Origin: CAG-103 sp905215475
Lineage (GTDB): Bacteria; Bacillota; Clostridia; Oscillospirales; Oscillospiraceae
Length of the DNA: 64,000 nt
Assembly (NCBI GenBank): GCA_905215475.1
Contig: CAJMPW010000004.1
Location: 1 to 64,000 of the forward strand
Direction of reading: 5' to 3'
Below the pieces are notes generated by a model. That model was not told where the DNA came from. It did no database searches and was given only the letters and a program-made list of their open reading frames with translations. This document shows, in pieces, positions 9,273 through 18,231 of the stretch; position 1 is the stretch's first letter, and each line of letters opens with the position of its first letter. The position numbers and the translations under genes were made by a program.

Positions 9273-9344
9273 TTATTTATTGAGCTTCAATAGCTCGATC
9301 AAGACGCCAATAGGCAGAAGCACCAGGAACAGCAAAAAGTACAT
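9273..9344 (-). CDS. Tiny 23-aa hydrophobic membrane peptide
   Basis: ATG at 9344 is preceded by AAAGGAG with 9-nt spacing. The peptide MYFLLFLVLLPIGVLIELLK plus three residues is one transmembrane helix with a short polar end. Size and composition resemble type I toxin or other small membrane peptides. No antisense RNA gene was identified. An in-frame ATG three codons upstream abuts the ribosome binding site and is less likely. Confidence 0.4.
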   Translation of the reverse strand: MYFLLFLVLLPIGVLIELLKLNK

Positions 9345-9570
9345 ACCGCGCATCTCCTTTCCGGGTCAAATCATCCGCGCGCATAGCGGAACCGTTTTCT
9401 GTCTCTAACATACAGCATCATATGTCCAATAAAACGGTCACTGAAAGCAGAATACGAGAAAAAAGAGCTTGCAGAAATTGCATATTGCCGCGCTGCATAC
9501 TTCCGCATGGTCCGCAAAAAATAGGAGCGGGTCAAGAAACCCAAAACGAGAAAAGGAGATGGAAAACAAA

Positions 9571-9771
9571 ATGGCTACTTCCAACAGCAACAATCTGGTC
9601 AACCCCAATGCCCGCGAGGCGATGAACCGCTTCAAGATGGAGGCTGCCGCCGAAATGGGCGTGAACCTCAAGCAGGGCTACAACGGTGATCTGACGTCCC
9701 GTCAGGCCGGCAGCATCGGCGGTCAGATGGTCAAAAAGATGATCGCCGCCTACGAAAACGGCATGCAGTAA
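9571..9771 (+). CDS. Alpha/beta-type small acid-soluble spore protein
   Basis: This 66-aa protein coats and protects spore DNA. Conserved SASP signatures are NPNAREAMNRFKMEAAAEMG (about 11-30) and LTSRQAGSIGGQMVKKMI (about 43-60), including the GPR-type cleavage region with E-[IML]-G. AAAAGGAG lies upstream; an alternative ATG 12 nt earlier abuts it. The gene is monocistronic, followed by a terminator and dispersed repeat copy A. It marks the organism as an endospore former. Confidence 0.95.
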   Translation: MATSNSNNLVNPNAREAMNRFKMEAAAEMGVNLKQGYNGDLTSRQAGSIGGQMVKKMIAAYENGMQ

Positions 9772-9800
9772 GCTGCTGACCATCTTGCGCAAACAAAAAG

Positions 9801-9827
9801 CAGGGCCGCGGAATTTCCGCGGCCCTG
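9801..9827 (+). terminator. SASP terminator, left flank of repeat copy A
   Basis: Arms CAGGGCCGCGG and CCGCGGCCCTG with a 5-nt loop. This is the only repeat copy whose flanking terminator is present on just one side. Confidence 0.8.
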
Positions 9828-9833
9828 TTGAGA

Positions 9834-10030
9834 CTGTCAAAAAGTATTACTTTTTGACAAAGGGGCTTGCGGCCTGACTGCAGCGCACGCACCGTCTGCC
9901 TTGGGCGGACGGCGCGCACGTTGCAGGCCGAGCAGTATTTTCTTCGACGCACATGTCGCCGGAGAAAATGATTGGACTTTCTTTCGCCGCTCCGGCGGCG
10001 AAAGGCTACGAGGTTCTTGACATACTGAGC
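9834..10030 (+). repeat. Dispersed structured repeat, copy A
   Basis: A roughly 195-bp element beginning with the perfect palindrome GTCAAAAAGTA-T-TACTTTTTGAC (9836-9858) and ending ...ACGAGGTTCTTGACATACTGAG. It contains four hairpins: the terminal palindrome, a CGGCCTG/CAGGCCG stem capped by a GTCCGCC-type hairpin, a TTTTCTTCG/CGGAGAAAA stem, and TTTCGCCGC/GCGGCGAAA. Copies B to E lie elsewhere in the window. It sits between the SASP and AlaX genes, downstream of both. Confidence 0.9.
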
Positions 10031-10043
10031 AAAGATGTAGATT

Positions 10044-11204
10044 TTATTTTCCGGGGTAAGCGGCGAAAAACGCCTGGATCGCGTCCGCCGGTGCGGTGCA
10101 CGAGCCCTGGATCATAGTGGGCTTGCCGCCGCCGCGGCCGGAGATCGCCGCATTGATGGTCTTTGCCTCGGCGCGTAGATCGAGCGCGCGGCTGCCGATG
10201 ATATAGCGATAGCCCTCCGCGTCGCTGCCGGTGAAGGCGGCGCAGACGCCGCCTGCGAGCAGCATACCGGCATTGACGAATTCGCGCATGGCGACCGGAT
10301 CGTCAAAGCGGTCGATGACGCAGATGCTGCCGGGCGTCTCGTGCAGCAGCTGCAGGCGCTGCGCGTTGAGCCGGTGCTCGAGCTCTGCGGCCGCAGTCTT
10401 GAGCTGCACGATCTCATCGAGCAGGCGCTGCACAGCCGGAACAACGTCCGCCTGCCGCACGGACAGCTGCGCCGAGAGCGCCGCGATCTGTGCGCTCTTG
10501 GTGCGGTAATCGCTCTGCGCGTCCGCGCCGCACAGGATCGTCACACGGATGCCGCCGCGATGACGCATGACGGACGTGAACTTGATGGCGCCGATCTCGC
10601 CGGTGCAGGACACGTGCGGCGCGCAGCAGGCGCAGACATCGTAACCCTCGACGGTCACGATGCGCACATCCTCCGTGAGGTCAAGCTTGCTGCGGTAGGT
10701 CATCTGCGCAAGCCGCTCCGCAGACGGGTACTCCGTGCGGACCGGTACGTTGCGGTACACGGCTTCATTGGCAAGCTGCTCGATGTGCATGAGCTGAGGC
10801 CACGTGAGCTCGCCGTTATAGTCCATCGTGATCGTGTCTTCCCCGAGGTGGAAGCCGACGTTGTCAAAGCCATATTCGCTGTGGATGAGCCCCGAGATGA
10901 TATGCTCGCCGGAGTGCCCCTGCATACGCCGGAAGCGCTGCGGCCAGTCGATCTCTCCGCGCACCTGCGCACCGGGCGTGAGCGGCGCATCGGTATAGTG
11001 CACGATCGCCTCCGGCGTGATCTGCACATCCAGCACGCGCGCACCGCCGAGCACGCCGGTATCGGCCGGCTGTCCGCCGCCTTCCGGGAAAAACAAGGTC
11101 TGATCCAGCACTACGGCATAGCGCTCGCCGTCCGCGTCGCAGCGGAGCACCGCGGCGGTAAAATCGCGCCGATGGCTGTCCAGATCGTACAGTTTCTTGG
11201 TCAT
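10044..11204 (-). CDS. alaX: Alanyl-tRNA editing protein, AlaX-L type with DHHA1 domain
   Basis: A 386-aa trans-editing hydrolase that deacylates Ser-/Gly-tRNA(Ala). The N-terminal beta-barrel domain (TLFFPEGGGQPADTG) precedes the zinc site HSGEH (His97, His101) with the partner CxxxH in CACCAPH (about 191-197). A coiled region (about 240-290) and a C-terminal DHHA1-like domain with GRGGGKPTMIQG follow. That layout matches the AlaX-L subclass of about 400 aa. The ATG at 11204 has GGAGG 8 nt upstream. It is divergent from the ECF S-component gene. Confidence 0.92.
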   Translation of the reverse strand: MTKKLYDLDSHRRDFTAAVLRCDADGERYAVVLDQTLFFPEGGGQPADTGVLGGARVLDVQITPEAIVHYTDAPLTPGAQVRGEIDWPQRFRRMQGHSGEHIISGLIHSEYGFDNVGFHLGEDTITMDYNGELTWPQLMHIEQLANEAVYRNVPVRTEYPSAERLAQMTYRSKLDLTEDVRIVTVEGYDVCACCAPHVSCTGEIGAIKFTSVMRHRGGIRVTILCGADAQSDYRTKSAQIAALSAQLSVRQADVVPAVQRLLDEIVQLKTAAAELEHRLNAQRLQLLHETPGSICVIDRFDDPVAMREFVNAGMLLAGGVCAAFTGSDAEGYRYIIGSRALDLRAEAKTINAAISGRGGGKPTMIQGSCTAPADAIQAFFAAYPGK

Positions 11205-11319
11205 GGTCATATCCTCCATTTCTCGAAACAGTATATCAGCATTTTTCGTCGAACTCAACCCTTGCATATTTTGGTCGGATGTCGTATTCTTGTCACAACA
11301 TCAGGAAAAGAGGATACTT

Positions 11320-11850
11320 ATGAACCAGAAACTCAGAAACCTCGTCTACACCGCCATGCTCATGGCTCTGTGCTGCGTGGCAACGCTCGTCATCAAGATC
11401 CCGACCGTCACCGGCGGCTATCTCAATGCCGGCGATATCGTGGTCGTGCTCGCCGCTCTGCTGGCAGGTCCGCTCTACGGCGGCGTGGCTGCGGGCTTCG
11501 GCTCCGGTCTTGCAGACGTGATCTCCGGTTACATGAGCTACGCCCCTGGCACGCTCGTCGTCAAAGGGTGCGCCGCCGTGGTCGCAGCGCTGATTTTCCG
11601 CGCCTGCCGCAAGAAAAACTTCGGCTTTGCGCTGCTGAGCGCCATCTGCGGCGAGATCATCATGGTGCTGGGCTACTTCGTGTTTGAGAACTTCGTTCTC
11701 GGCTACGGCATGGCCGCCGCCGGTGAGATCCCCGGCAACGCCTGTCAGGCCGCCGTCGGCGTTGCGGGCGGTCTGGCGCTGTACTTTGCGCTGAGCAAGG
11801 TGCCGCAGATCCGCGAATTTTCCGAGTCCGTGTCGGCGAAGAAAAAATAA
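11320..11850 (+). CDS. ECF transporter S component (substrate-binding membrane subunit)
   Basis: A 176-aa membrane protein with about five to six hydrophobic helices. The N-terminal VYTAMLMALCCVATLVIKIP and the following GGYLNAGDIVVVLAALLAGP are typical of the ECF S-component family PF07155. It would capture a vitamin or cofactor and pair with a shared EcfAA'T energising module encoded elsewhere. The substrate cannot be deduced; family members transport riboflavin, pyridoxine or thiamine precursors. The start at 11320 has AGAGG upstream. A candidate promoter TTGCAT-17-TATTCT precedes it. No riboswitch was seen. Confidence 0.85.
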   Translation: MNQKLRNLVYTAMLMALCCVATLVIKIPTVTGGYLNAGDIVVVLAALLAGPLYGGVAAGFGSGLADVISGYMSYAPGTLVVKGCAAVVAALIFRACRKKNFGFALLSAICGEIIMVLGYFVFENFVLGYGMAAAGEIPGNACQAAVGVAGGLALYFALSKVPQIREFSESVSAKKK

Positions 11851-11865
11851 TCCGCTCTCAGACGC

Positions 11866-11899
11866 AAAACAGCCGCTCCCGGTCGGGAGCGGCTGTTTT
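11866..11899. terminator. Bidirectional terminator between the ECF gene and serA
   Basis: 15-bp arms AAAACAGCCGCTCCC and GGGAGCGGCTGTTTT with a 4-nt loop serve the two convergent genes. Confidence 0.9.
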
Positions 11900-11908
11900 C
11901 ATATTCCG

Positions 11909-13072
11909 TTACACCACACGCACACGGATGACCTCCGGAATACGGTCGATCCTTGCGATCTGGTCATCATCAAGGCAGCCGTTGAGATCCATCATGGCAT
12001 AGGCGTACGCGCCGTAGGCCTTGTTGATCATGTTCTCCACGTTCAGGCCGGTGCTGCAGGCGATCTCGAGGAACTGGTTGAGCATTGTCGGCACGTTCTG
12101 GTGCAGGATGCACACACGGCTGACACCCATGCGCTCAAGCGTCGCGTCCGGGAAGTTGACGGAGTTTTTGATGTTGCCGTTGGCGAGGTAATCATACAGC
12201 TCGCGCGCGGCCATGACCGCGGACTTCTCCTCGCTCTCGGGCGTGCAGGCGCCCAGATGCGGCAGCGCGATGATGTTATCCACGCCGACGACCTTCTCAT
12301 TCGGGAAGTCCGTGACATACTTGCCGACGCGGCCGGAGGCGATGGCGGCAAGCATGGCGTCGTCATCCACGATCTCGGCGCGCGACTCGTTGATGATGCG
12401 CACACCGTCCTTCATCTTGGAAAATGCCTTGGCATCGAGCATATGGTACGTCGTGTCCGTATACGGGACATTGATGCTGATATAATCCGCTTTGGCATAG
12501 ATGCCATCGAGATTCACCTCGTGCTTGACATCACGCGATAGACGCCACGCGGCATCCACGGACAGATACGGATCGTAGCCGCAGACACTCATACCGAGCG
12601 ACACGGCGGCATTTGCGATCAGCGCGCCGATCGCGCCGAGGCCGATCACCCCAAGCGTCTTGCCCATAAGCTCGGGGCCTGCAAACTGCGATTTGCCCTT
12701 TTCAACGAGCGCGGGGATGTCCTTGCCCCGCCCGTTGAGCCCCTTGACCCAGTCGATGCTGCCGAGCACATCACGCGACGAGAGCACGAGCGAGCAGAGG
12801 ATCTGCTCCTTGACCGCCTCAGCGTTCGCGCCGGGCGAGTTGAAGACAACGATGCCGCGGCGGCAGCACTCATCGAGCGGGATATTGTTCGTGCCGGCGC
12901 CGGAGCGCGCGATGGCGATCAGGCTCGGCTCGAACGCATAGTCATGCAGGTCTGCCGAGCGCAGGATCAGGCCGTCCGGATCGGAGACGTTCTCCCCAAC
13001 GTTGCAGCCGCGCGCTTCGAGCTTCTGCAGGCCGCAGGGAGAGATGTGGTTCATGGTCTTTATGTTATACAT
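11909..13072 (-). CDS. serA: D-3-phosphoglycerate dehydrogenase
   Basis: A 387-aa first enzyme of serine synthesis. The substrate domain (1-100) is followed by a Rossmann domain with GVIGLGAIGALIA (about 141), the catalytic Glu-His region (HLGACTPESEE), and a C-terminal ACT domain (about 315-387) for serine feedback. The usual NTARGG motif reads NESRAE, a subfamily variation. It overlaps the end of serC by 8 nt, so the two genes are translationally coupled. SerC and SerA catalyse consecutive steps. Confidence 0.93.
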   Translation of the reverse strand: MYNIKTMNHISPCGLQKLEARGCNVGENVSDPDGLILRSADLHDYAFEPSLIAIARSGAGTNNIPLDECCRRGIVVFNSPGANAEAVKEQILCSLVLSSRDVLGSIDWVKGLNGRGKDIPALVEKGKSQFAGPELMGKTLGVIGLGAIGALIANAAVSLGMSVCGYDPYLSVDAAWRLSRDVKHEVNLDGIYAKADYISINVPYTDTTYHMLDAKAFSKMKDGVRIINESRAEIVDDDAMLAAIASGRVGKYVTDFPNEKVVGVDNIIALPHLGACTPESEEKSAVMAARELYDYLANGNIKNSVNFPDATLERMGVSRVCILHQNVPTMLNQFLEIACSTGLNVENMINKAYGAYAYAMMDLNGCLDDDQIARIDRIPEVIRVRVV

Positions 13073-14156
13073 GGTGATCTACCTCGAACTGTTTCAGATA
13101 ATCAATGAGCGCATCCACGCCCGCCATCGGCATGGCGTTATAGAGCGAGGCGCGCATACCGCCGGCAACGCGGTGTCCCTTGAGGTTGAGCAGACCGCGC
13201 GCAGCAGCGCCGCTGATAAATTCCTTATCGAGCGCATCGTCCCCCGTGCGGAACGTAACGTTCATGTCCGAGCGTGAGCCCGGCTGCGCGCAGGCGTGAA
13301 AGAGTGCGCTGTTGTCGAGAAAATCGTACACCTTCGCGGCGCGCGCACGCTTGAGCCGCTGCATACCTTCCACGCCGCCCTGCTTCTCGAGCCAGGCGAG
13401 CACAAGACCGAGGATGTAGATGTTCCAGCACGGCGGAGTGTTATACATCGAGTCCTTGTCGATCATACGCTGATAGCTGTACATGACCGGCGTGATGGGC
13501 AGCTCGTGTCCGGCAAGGGCGCGGTCCACGATCGCGACCGTGAGCCCTGCGGGGGCCATATTCTTCTGCGCACCGGCAAAGATCACGCCGTACTTCGACA
13601 CGTCCACCGGGCGTGAGAGAATGTCGGACGACATATCGCACGCAAGCGGTACGCCATCGGTCTCGGGTATATACTGCCACTCCGTGCCGTAGATGGTGTT
13701 GTTGGCGCAATAGTAAAAATACGAAGCACCGGCCGTGAGCTGCAGCTCGCTCTGCTGCGGGATGCGGGTGTGACCGCAGGTAGAGGTGTCGGCCGCGATG
13801 TGCACCGTGCCGTACTTCTCGGCTTCCTTGGCGGCACTACCGGAAAAGTGCCCGGTCACGGCGTAATCCGCCGTGCCGTGCGTCCCCATCAGATTGAGCG
13901 GGATCATGGAAAACTGCGACGTGCCGCCGCCCTGCAAAAACAGGATCGCATGTGTGTCCGGCACGGACAAGACGCTGCGAAAACGCGCCTGCACTTCCTG
14001 AAAAATGTCGGAAAAAGCCTGACTTCGGTGACTCATCTCCATCACGGACATACCCGTACCGCGATAATTAAGCAGTTCTGCCTGCGCCTGTGCCAGCACT
14101 TGCTCGGGGAGCACCGACGGTCCGGCGGAAAAATTGAATGTTTCCTCTCGAGTCAC
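13065..14156 (-). CDS. serC: Phosphoserine aminotransferase
   Basis: A 363-aa PLP enzyme converting 3-phosphohydroxypyruvate to phosphoserine. It opens TREETFNFSAGPSVLPEQVL. The PLP lysine is in FAGAQKNMAPAG (about 190), and the GTGMSVMEMSHRS phosphate loop is present near 38. A GTG start at 14156 is chosen because GGAGG lies 8 nt upstream; the longer ATG frame lacks this. It is the first gene of a serC-serA operon with its promoter at 14217-14245. Confidence 0.95.
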   Translation of the reverse strand: MTREETFNFSAGPSVLPEQVLAQAQAELLNYRGTGMSVMEMSHRSQAFSDIFQEVQARFRSVLSVPDTHAILFLQGGGTSQFSMIPLNLMGTHGTADYAVTGHFSGSAAKEAEKYGTVHIAADTSTCGHTRIPQQSELQLTAGASYFYYCANNTIYGTEWQYIPETDGVPLACDMSSDILSRPVDVSKYGVIFAGAQKNMAPAGLTVAIVDRALAGHELPITPVMYSYQRMIDKDSMYNTPPCWNIYILGLVLAWLEKQGGVEGMQRLKRARAAKVYDFLDNSALFHACAQPGSRSDMNVTFRTGDDALDKEFISGAAARGLLNLKGHRVAGGMRASLYNAMPMAGVDALIDYLKQFEVDHHV

Positions 14157-14216
14157 GAAAATCGCCTCCTGCGCTGAAATCGACCCATTGCGGCACATTC
14201 CGCATGGATTGAGAAA

Positions 14217-14245
14217 ATTCTAACACCATCCGGATGACACGTCAA
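14217..14245 (-). promoter_or_regulatory. serC-serA promoter
   Basis: TTGACG (14240-14245), a 17-nt spacer and TAGAAT (14217-14222) on the minus strand. The -35 box overlaps the mtaB stop codon. Confidence 0.6.
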
Positions 14246-15528
14246 ACCAAATCCCCTACAAGCATTTGTCCGGATATGGCAGAGATTTTGACATTTTTCA
14301 CAACGCCGCGCAGATTGTCCCCCGCGACGCTGACCAGACAATAGTTATCCGAGTGCCCGACCCAGCGGCCGTCCTGCTCCGTCTCGAACAGCACCGGCAG
14401 AACCTGACCGATCTGCTGCGCAAGGTAGCGCTGCTTGCAGTCGTCGGCCACACGCTGCGCAGCGTGTGCGCGCGCAGATTTCACGGCGTGGCTGAGCTGC
14501 TCGGGCATGGCGTCCGCCTTCGTACCGGGGCGGCGGGAATACGGGAACACGTGCACGGCCGCAAAGCCGACCTGCTCCAGAAATGCCACGGCCTGTGCCT
14601 GATCGTCCTCCGTCTCGCCGGGAAAGCCCGTGATCATGTCCGCCGTGAGCGCACAGCCCGGGAAATACCGGCGCAGCCGCTCAACGCAGGCGAGAAACTC
14701 CGCCGTCGTGTACTTGCGGTTCATGCGCGCGAGCGTGCGGTCGCAGCCGCTTTGCAGCGATAGATGAAAATGGCGGCAGACCTGACCGGTCGCTGCGGCG
14801 CGGCGGCAAAAATCCTCCGTGATGACCGTCGGCTCGATCGAGCCGAGGCGCAGGCGCATCTGCGGCGCAGCGGCGGCCACCGTCTCAACGGCATCGGCCA
14901 GCGTGAGTGTGCCCGGAAGATCCCGCCCGTAGGACGCGATCTCGATGCCGGTCAGCACAAGTTCACGGTAGCCCTCCTCGGCCAGATGCGCAGCCTGCCG
15001 CGCCATCTCCTCGAGCGGCAGGCTGCGGATGCGGCCGCGCGTATACGGGATGACGCAGTAGGTGCAGAAGTTGTTGCAGCCGTCCTGGATCTTGAGCATC
15101 GCGCGCGTGCGGCCATAGGCAGCGCCGGCGGGCAGCGGCTCAAAGTCAAAGCGGCGGAACGGGTTATCGACGCAGGTGACGGGTGTGTGCTCACGAAACG
15201 CGCGCAGGATGTCGTCCACAAACGCCTGCTTGCTGCCGCTGCCGTGCACGACATCGGCGCCGATGGCGGCGGCATCCTCGGGGCTGAGCTGCGACCAGCA
15301 GCCGCACACGGCACACAGCGCCTGCGGATGCTCCTCGCGCAGCTTGCGGATCATCTGGCGCGACTTGCGCCCGCCTTCCGCCGTGACTGCACAGGTATTG
15401 ACGACGATCAGATCGACCGGGTCACCCTCCCCTGCGGCCGTAAATCCATGCGGGTGCAGCAGTGTTTCGATCGCCTGCGCTTCATACTGGTTGACCTTGC
15501 AGCCGAGGGCGGTTATAATATAGTGCAT
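14242..15528 (-). CDS. mtaB: tRNA (t6A37) methylthiotransferase
   Basis: A 428-aa radical-SAM enzyme making ms2t6A in tRNAs that read ANN codons. The N-terminal UPF0004 domain (ITALGCKVNQYEAQAI, NTCAVT with cluster cysteines) precedes the radical-SAM CNNFCTYC motif (about 150) and a C-terminal TRAM domain. The start at 15528 has GGAGATG upstream. The in-frame extension beyond 15528 overlaps the divergent cysteine desulfurase and is not real. The cysteine desulfurase gene starts 30 bp away on the opposite strand and could supply sulfur. Confidence 0.95.
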   Translation of the reverse strand: MHYIITALGCKVNQYEAQAIETLLHPHGFTAAGEGDPVDLIVVNTCAVTAEGGRKSRQMIRKLREEHPQALCAVCGCWSQLSPEDAAAIGADVVHGSGSKQAFVDDILRAFREHTPVTCVDNPFRRFDFEPLPAGAAYGRTRAMLKIQDGCNNFCTYCVIPYTRGRIRSLPLEEMARQAAHLAEEGYRELVLTGIEIASYGRDLPGTLTLADAVETVAAAAPQMRLRLGSIEPTVITEDFCRRAAATGQVCRHFHLSLQSGCDRTLARMNRKYTTAEFLACVERLRRYFPGCALTADMITGFPGETEDDQAQAVAFLEQVGFAAVHVFPYSRRPGTKADAMPEQLSHAVKSARAHAAQRVADDCKQRYLAQQIGQVLPVLFETEQDGRWVGHSDNYCLVSVAGDNLRGVVKNVKISAISGQMLVGDLV

Positions 15529-15558
15529 AAAAACATCTCCAAATCGAGGTAATTGATC

Positions 15559-16692
15559 ATGGTTTATCTGGACAATGCCGCAACGACCCGTGTCTGCCCG
15601 GAGGCAGCGGAAGCGGCAGTACATATGATGACGGAGTGCTTCGGAAACCCGAGCACGACCTACAAGCTCGGCCGCGAGGCCAAGGCCGCCGTGGACAAGG
15701 CGCGCAGTCAGATCGCCAAGGCGCTCGGCTGCCAGCCGGACGAAGTATACTTCACGTCCTGCGGCTCCGAGGGCGACAACTGGGCGCTCATCTCCGGCGC
15801 ACGGTCGATGCGCCGGCGCGGCAAGCACATCATCAGCTCCGCCGTGGAGCACGACGCGGTGCGCAAATCGCTCGACTTTCTGGAAAAAGAGGGCTACGAG
15901 ATCACGCGCCTGCAGCCGGACGGCGCAGGAGCGATCCCGCTTGAGCGTGTGCGCGCGGCGCTGCGTCCGGACACGATCCTCGTCTCGCTCATGATGGTCA
16001 ACAACGAGACCGGCGCAATCAACGACATCGCCGCCGTCGCGCGGATGCTGAAAGCGGAAAACAGCATTGCGCTGCTGCACACGGACGCGGTGCAGAGCTT
16101 TTTGAAGGTGCCGTTTTCGGCCAAAACGCTCGGCGCGGACCTCATCACCATCAGCGGTCACAAGATCCACGCGCCGAAGGGCATCGGCGCGCTCTACATC
16201 CGCAGCGGGCTGAAGCTGCCGCCCTACATCCACGGCGGCGGTCAGGAGCGCGGCATTCGCGCCGGCACGGAAGCCACGCCGCAGATCGCCGCCTTCGGCG
16301 TCGCGGCAGAGATCGGCAGTGCGAAAATGGCCGAGGCTACGAAAACCATGGCCGCGCTGCGCACGCACGCCATCGACCGGCTGACGGCCGAGGTAGAGGG
16401 TGTGACTGTCATCGGCGGCGGCGCGCCGCACATTCTCAGCATCTCCCTGCCCGGCTACCGGAGCGAGGTGCTGATGAACTTCCTTGAGGCGCGCGAGATT
16501 TACACATCAAAAAGCTCCGCCTGCAAAAAGGGCGGGCGGAGCCATGTTCTTGAGGCGATCGGGCTGCCGTCCAACGTGATCGACGGCGCACTGCGCATCA
16601 GCTTTTCGCGCTACACCACGCGGGAAGATGTCGACGCGCTGTGCGATGCGCTGCGCGACGCAAAGCAGACCCTCTTCCCGTCACTTCACTGA
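15559..16692 (+). CDS. Cysteine desulfurase, NifS/IscS family
   Basis: A 377-aa class V aminotransferase-fold PLP enzyme releasing sulfur from cysteine. It opens VYLDNAATTRVCPEA. The PLP lysine is in SGHKIHAPKGIGALY (about 200), and the catalytic cysteine is in KSSACKKGG (about 318) on the mobile loop. The ATG at 15559 has GAGG 9 nt upstream. It is divergent from mtaB, whose product needs sulfur and Fe-S clusters. Its 3' end overlaps the AI-2E-family gene by 12 nt. Whether it serves Fe-S or tRNA thiolation cannot be told. Confidence 0.93.
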   Translation: MVYLDNAATTRVCPEAAEAAVHMMTECFGNPSTTYKLGREAKAAVDKARSQIAKALGCQPDEVYFTSCGSEGDNWALISGARSMRRRGKHIISSAVEHDAVRKSLDFLEKEGYEITRLQPDGAGAIPLERVRAALRPDTILVSLMMVNNETGAINDIAAVARMLKAENSIALLHTDAVQSFLKVPFSAKTLGADLITISGHKIHAPKGIGALYIRSGLKLPPYIHGGGQERGIRAGTEATPQIAAFGVAAEIGSAKMAEATKTMAALRTHAIDRLTAEVEGVTVIGGGAPHILSISLPGYRSEVLMNFLEAREIYTSKSSACKKGGRSHVLEAIGLPSNVIDGALRISFSRYTTREDVDALCDALRDAKQTLFPSLH

Positions 16693-17976
16693 ATCATCCT
16701 TCGTTTCCTTGAGCGCTGCGTGCGGTGCCTCCGTCGGCAGACGCACCGGGCGCAGCGTGGCATCGTCGATATAATCCAGATTCATGTATTCCGCGGTCTC
16801 TGTTTGGAGGCCGCGTTTTTTCAGCCCGTTATTGACCAGCTTCTCCAGGCCGGCATAGATCACGACGAACACCGGCACGCCCAGCAGCATGCCGATAAAG
16901 CCGAACAGGCCGCCGCCGAGCAGGATGGCAAACATGATCCAGAAGCCGTTGATACCGGTGGAACTGCCGAGGATCTTCGGTCCGATGATGTTGCCGTCGA
17001 TCTGCTGCAGGACGAGGATAAAGATGACATAGATCAGGCACTTCATCGGCGAATCAAGCAGAATGATGAGTGCAGTCGGCACGGCGCCGATGAACGGGCC
17101 GAAAACCGGGATGATGTTCGTCACGCCGACAACCACGCTCACGAGCACGACATACGGCATGCGCATGATCGCACAGCAGATATAGCAGATGACGCCGATG
17201 ATGGCAGAGTCAATGACCTTGCCGCTGATAAAGCTCATGAACGCCGTGTCCGTAAAACGGATGGCCTTGAGGATGCGCTTGGAGGAGCGGAGAGGGAAAA
17301 TGCTGTAGAGCACCATCTTGGCTTTTGCCAGAAACAGCTCCATATTCGACAGCACATAGCAGGCGACAACGAAGCCGATGAGCACGTCAAGAATGCCGCG
17401 CAAAACGGCATAGATGCCGGTCGTCAGGCTCGTGACAACCTTGCCCATGGACGGCAGCAGCGCCGTCTTTGCCCAGTCAAGCAGGCTGTCGGAAGCTTTT
17501 CCGGTCGCCGAGAGGAGCGCCGCTTCCACCTCGGGGTTGTTTTCAAAGAAGCGATTGATCCAGCCGGTGATCGTTTCGTAATACTGCTGGGAGTTGAGCA
17601 CGATGCTCTCGATGCTCGTATAGAGCTGCGGGATGATGAGCCAGACGAGCGCGGCAATCAAAATCAGCGCGACCAGGATCGCCAGAACGACGGACAAGCC
17701 GCGCGCAAGCGACTTGCTCACAGGCTTTTTGGGCCGGATCTTCTGAAGCAGCGGCTCAAAGAGCTTGCGCTGGAACATTTTCACCAGCGGCCAGAGCAGG
17801 TACGTGATGACCATGCCCCAGATGATCGGGCTGAGGATGCCAAGGAGCGTGCCGATCGCGCCGCTGATCGATTTTCCATGCTGCAGGAGCATGAAAAACA
17901 GGATCGAACACGCGATCACGCCGAACGCCGTGATGCCCCAGCCGAAATATTTGTTTTTCGGATCAAAACGCTTCAT
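16681..17976 (-). CDS. AI-2E/PerM-family membrane protein
   Basis: A 431-aa protein with seven to eight hydrophobic helices, typical of the UPF0118/AI-2E transporter family (YtvI/YueF type). Hydrophobic pairs at about 8-60 and 85-115 are followed by a soluble amphipathic region (about 130-220) and a C-terminal bundle with GPFIGAVPTALIILLDSP. Family members export signalling molecules or ions; the substrate here is unknown. The start at 17976 follows GGGGGA by 7 nt and is preferred over 17991. It converges on the cysteine desulfurase gene. Confidence 0.85.
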   Translation of the reverse strand: MKRFDPKNKYFGWGITAFGVIACSILFFMLLQHGKSISGAIGTLLGILSPIIWGMVITYLLWPLVKMFQRKLFEPLLQKIRPKKPVSKSLARGLSVVLAILVALILIAALVWLIIPQLYTSIESIVLNSQQYYETITGWINRFFENNPEVEAALLSATGKASDSLLDWAKTALLPSMGKVVTSLTTGIYAVLRGILDVLIGFVVACYVLSNMELFLAKAKMVLYSIFPLRSSKRILKAIRFTDTAFMSFISGKVIDSAIIGVICYICCAIMRMPYVVLVSVVVGVTNIIPVFGPFIGAVPTALIILLDSPMKCLIYVIFILVLQQIDGNIIGPKILGSSTGINGFWIMFAILLGGGLFGFIGMLLGVPVFVVIYAGLEKLVNNGLKKRGLQTETAEYMNLDYIDDATLRPVRLPTEAPHAALKETKDDSVK

Positions 17977-18231
17977 AAATCGTTCCCCCATCGCGCCTAC
18001 CGGCGCCTGTCGGTGCTGTCAGTAACGCTCTATATTTTACTATCATGCACTCGAAGCGTCAAGCGGGTAATGCTGAGCTTTTCGCACATTTGCGACAGGA
18101 AGCGGCGCATCTTGACACGCTCTGAACACCGCGATGTGCAAAAGGCTGTGCAAATTGTGGGGACACGGACTGCTTTTCCGCCGCGGCGCGGCATAGGCTG
18201 GTATGGAAAAGCAACGAAAGGGGCGGATAAC

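Noticed and set aside
15529..16431. N-terminal extension of mtaB
   Set aside because: It is antisense to the cysteine desulfurase. The MtaB fold starts at 15528 with MHYIITALGCKVN.
16720..18231. Long in-frame extension upstream of the D-Ala-D-Ala carboxypeptidase
   Set aside because: It is antisense to the AI-2E-family gene. The real start at 18232 has a ribosome binding site and begins a signal peptide.
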